Shown: piece after piece, positions 50,856 to 51,796 of the stretch
Position numbering within the stretch: the first letter of the stretch is position 1
How the letters are laid out: every line of letters starts with the position of its first letter
Assembly (NCBI GenBank): GCA_003554145.1
Contig: PWFS01000062.1
Span: forward strand, 1-51,796
Length of the DNA stretch: 51,796 nt
Direction: 5' to 3'
Source: Halobacteroidaceae bacterium
GTDB lineage: Bacteria > Bacillota > Halanaerobiia > B1SED10-174
Translations under genes and position numbers: made by a program
Notes under the pieces: model-generated
Database searches by the model: none
The model's input: the letters and a program-made list of their open reading frames with translations, nothing else
Told to the model about the DNA's origin: nothing

Positions 50856-51796
50856 TTAATCTCGCCCTTTTAGCTTGGGATCAAGGGCATCCCGCATGGC
50901 ATCTCCCAGGAAGTTAATGGAAAGAAGAGTGAGGAAGATGCAGAGTCCTGGCCAGACTGCCAGCCAGGGAGCAGTTGTTAAATACTGGCGGGCATTCATC
51001 AGCATGTTGCCCCAGGAAGGGGTTGGCGGTTGAATTCCCAGGCCCAGGTAACTGAGCTGCGATTCAGATAGAATTGCACCGGCAACCATCAGGGTCATGG
51101 CTACCAGAACTGGAGCCAGGGTGTTAGGAATAATGTGCCGTAATATGATTCTCCGGTTGGTTGCTCCTAAAGCACGCGCAGCTTCAGTAAAATCCTGCTC
51201 TTTCAAAGAAAGGGTCTGACTTCGAACCACCCTGGCTATAGACATCCAGCCCAGAATGGCCAGTGCTATAATCATGGTTTGAAAGCTGGGTCCCAGAATA
51301 TAGGTCAAGATCATCAGAATGGGCAGGGCGGGAATAGAAAGCAAAAAGTCAACAAAACGCATAATTATGCTATCTACAACTCCCCCGAAGTAGCCTGAGG
51401 TTGCACCGACTACTGTTCCCACTGTAACACAGACTATAGAAACGATAATCCCCAGAGAAAGTGATACCCGTCCCCCGGCCAGGATCCGGGAAAAAACATC
51501 CCGGCCCAGTTCGTCTGTTCCCAGGATGTGAATATCGGAAAAACCCTGAACCATTCGGGAGGAAGTAGTGCCGCCTGTTTCCAGGTTGATAATCCGGTGG
51601 CTTCCATTATTCCAAAAAGTTTCCACCCGGTGCTCTTCTCCGGCCCGGACAGAAATCAGTTGGCCGGAATCCTCTCTGTCCCAGATTACTTCGCCTTTTT
51701 CCGGGTCAAATCCCTTGGATAGTCCACCGCTAAAAGCAAGGAAAAGATATTCCTGGTGGTAATGAATTTTAACTGGTTCATCTGTTATTCCATTGA
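50856..51796 (-). CDS. Oligopeptide ABC transporter permease (DppC/OppC type), 5' end missing
   Basis: The frame is open to the window edge, so the start lies outside; at least 312 residues are present. The permease core begins at HILGTDELGRDVFSRILAGG and has about five membrane segments and the ATPase-contact EAA loop EAARALGATNRRIILRHIIPN. In front of it is a hydrophilic stretch of at least 95 residues, with segments such as FDPEKGEVIWDRED that look like one propeller blade. This is longer than the loop usual in OppC and would lie outside the membrane. The other subunits are probably beyond the edge. Confidence 0.85.
   Translation of the reverse strand, partial: NGITDEPVKIHYHQEYLFLAFSGGLSKGFDPEKGEVIWDREDSGQLISVRAGEEHRVETFWNNGSHRIINLETGGTTSSRMVQGFSDIHILGTDELGRDVFSRILAGGRVSLSLGIIVSIVCVTVGTVVGATSGYFGGVVDSIIMRFVDFLLSIPALPILMILTYILGPSFQTMIIALAILGWMSIARVVRSQTLSLKEQDFTEAARALGATNRRIILRHIIPNTLAPVLVAMTLMVAGAILSESQLSYLGLGIQPPTPSWGNMLMNARQYLTTAPWLAVWPGLCIFLTLLSINFLGDAMRDALDPKLKGRD

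Noticed and set aside
51528-51762. Plus-strand frames at the right edge
   Set aside because: They are shadows of the minus-strand permease frame, which is open to the window end and has clear transporter motifs.
1-51796. CRISPR arrays, insertion sequences, phage genes, attachment sites
   Set aside because: I saw no regularly spaced direct repeats, transposase-like products, terminal inverted repeats or integrases; the only short tandem repeats noticed are protein repeats at 48478-48825.

Overview
The window is a gene-dense, almost entirely plus-strand stretch of a low-to-moderate GC Bacillota (Firmicutes) chromosome. Gene order from the truncated trmFO through hslVU, codY, cheCD, rpsB-tsf-pyrH-frr-uppS-cdsA-dxr-rseP-ispG-proS-polC-rimP-nusA-ylxRQ-infB-rbfA-nrnA-truB-ribF-rpsO-pnp follows the conserved Bacillus/Clostridia backbone. 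PolC-type polymerase III, CodY, a T-box, RNase J and a SleB-like hydrolase all fit Bacillota. A small secreted protein that looks like an outer-membrane beta-barrel and ends in Phe (47505-48008) hints at a diderm lineage such as Halanaerobiales. That placement is inference, not proof.

Layout. 1-4646: tRNA modification (trmFO, partial), the HslVU protease, the CodY regulator and a cheC-cheD pair; the flagellar/chemotaxis operon that sits here in Bacillus is absent. 4661-6260: rpsB-tsf, a self-contained unit with a strong promoter, a structured leader and a terminator. 6311-13761: UMP kinase, ribosome recycling, and isoprenoid and phospholipid synthesis (uppS, cdsA, dxr, ispG) with the site-2 protease rseP, an added AI-2E-family membrane protein and an unknown 70-residue ORF. 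13758-20548: a proline T-box controlling proS, followed by an MgtC-like protein and polC. 20560-27959: the rimP-nusA-infB translation/transcription operon with nrnA, truB and ribF. 27970-34459: rpsO-pnp with their own promoter, then nfo, a DinG-like helicase and a LysM-SleB hydrolase. 34518-38685: dut, RNase J and a Na/Pi cotransporter. 38774-44234: ftsK/spoIIIE, a YmfK-like P-loop protein, a RodZ-like protein, two membrane proteins and surE. 44269-46972: degV and a heme catalase, each followed by a strong terminator.

The right end (47027-51796) is the accessory part. It holds a 478-base gene-free stretch with a perfect palindrome, the putative beta-barrel protein, a CheY-like receiver that overlaps a protein with four exact 29-residue MshEN-like repeats fused to a CheX-like phosphatase domain, a convergent tRNA-Thr, and a minus-strand operon of an oligopeptide ABC permease and a PEGA/beta-propeller protein. 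The receiver plus MshEN-CheX pair is the best candidate for an undescribed signalling module: it would link cyclic-di-GMP sensing to dephosphorylation of a CheY. No mobile elements, CRISPR arrays or rRNA genes were seen. All functional calls come from reading motifs in the translated sequence; no database search was run.
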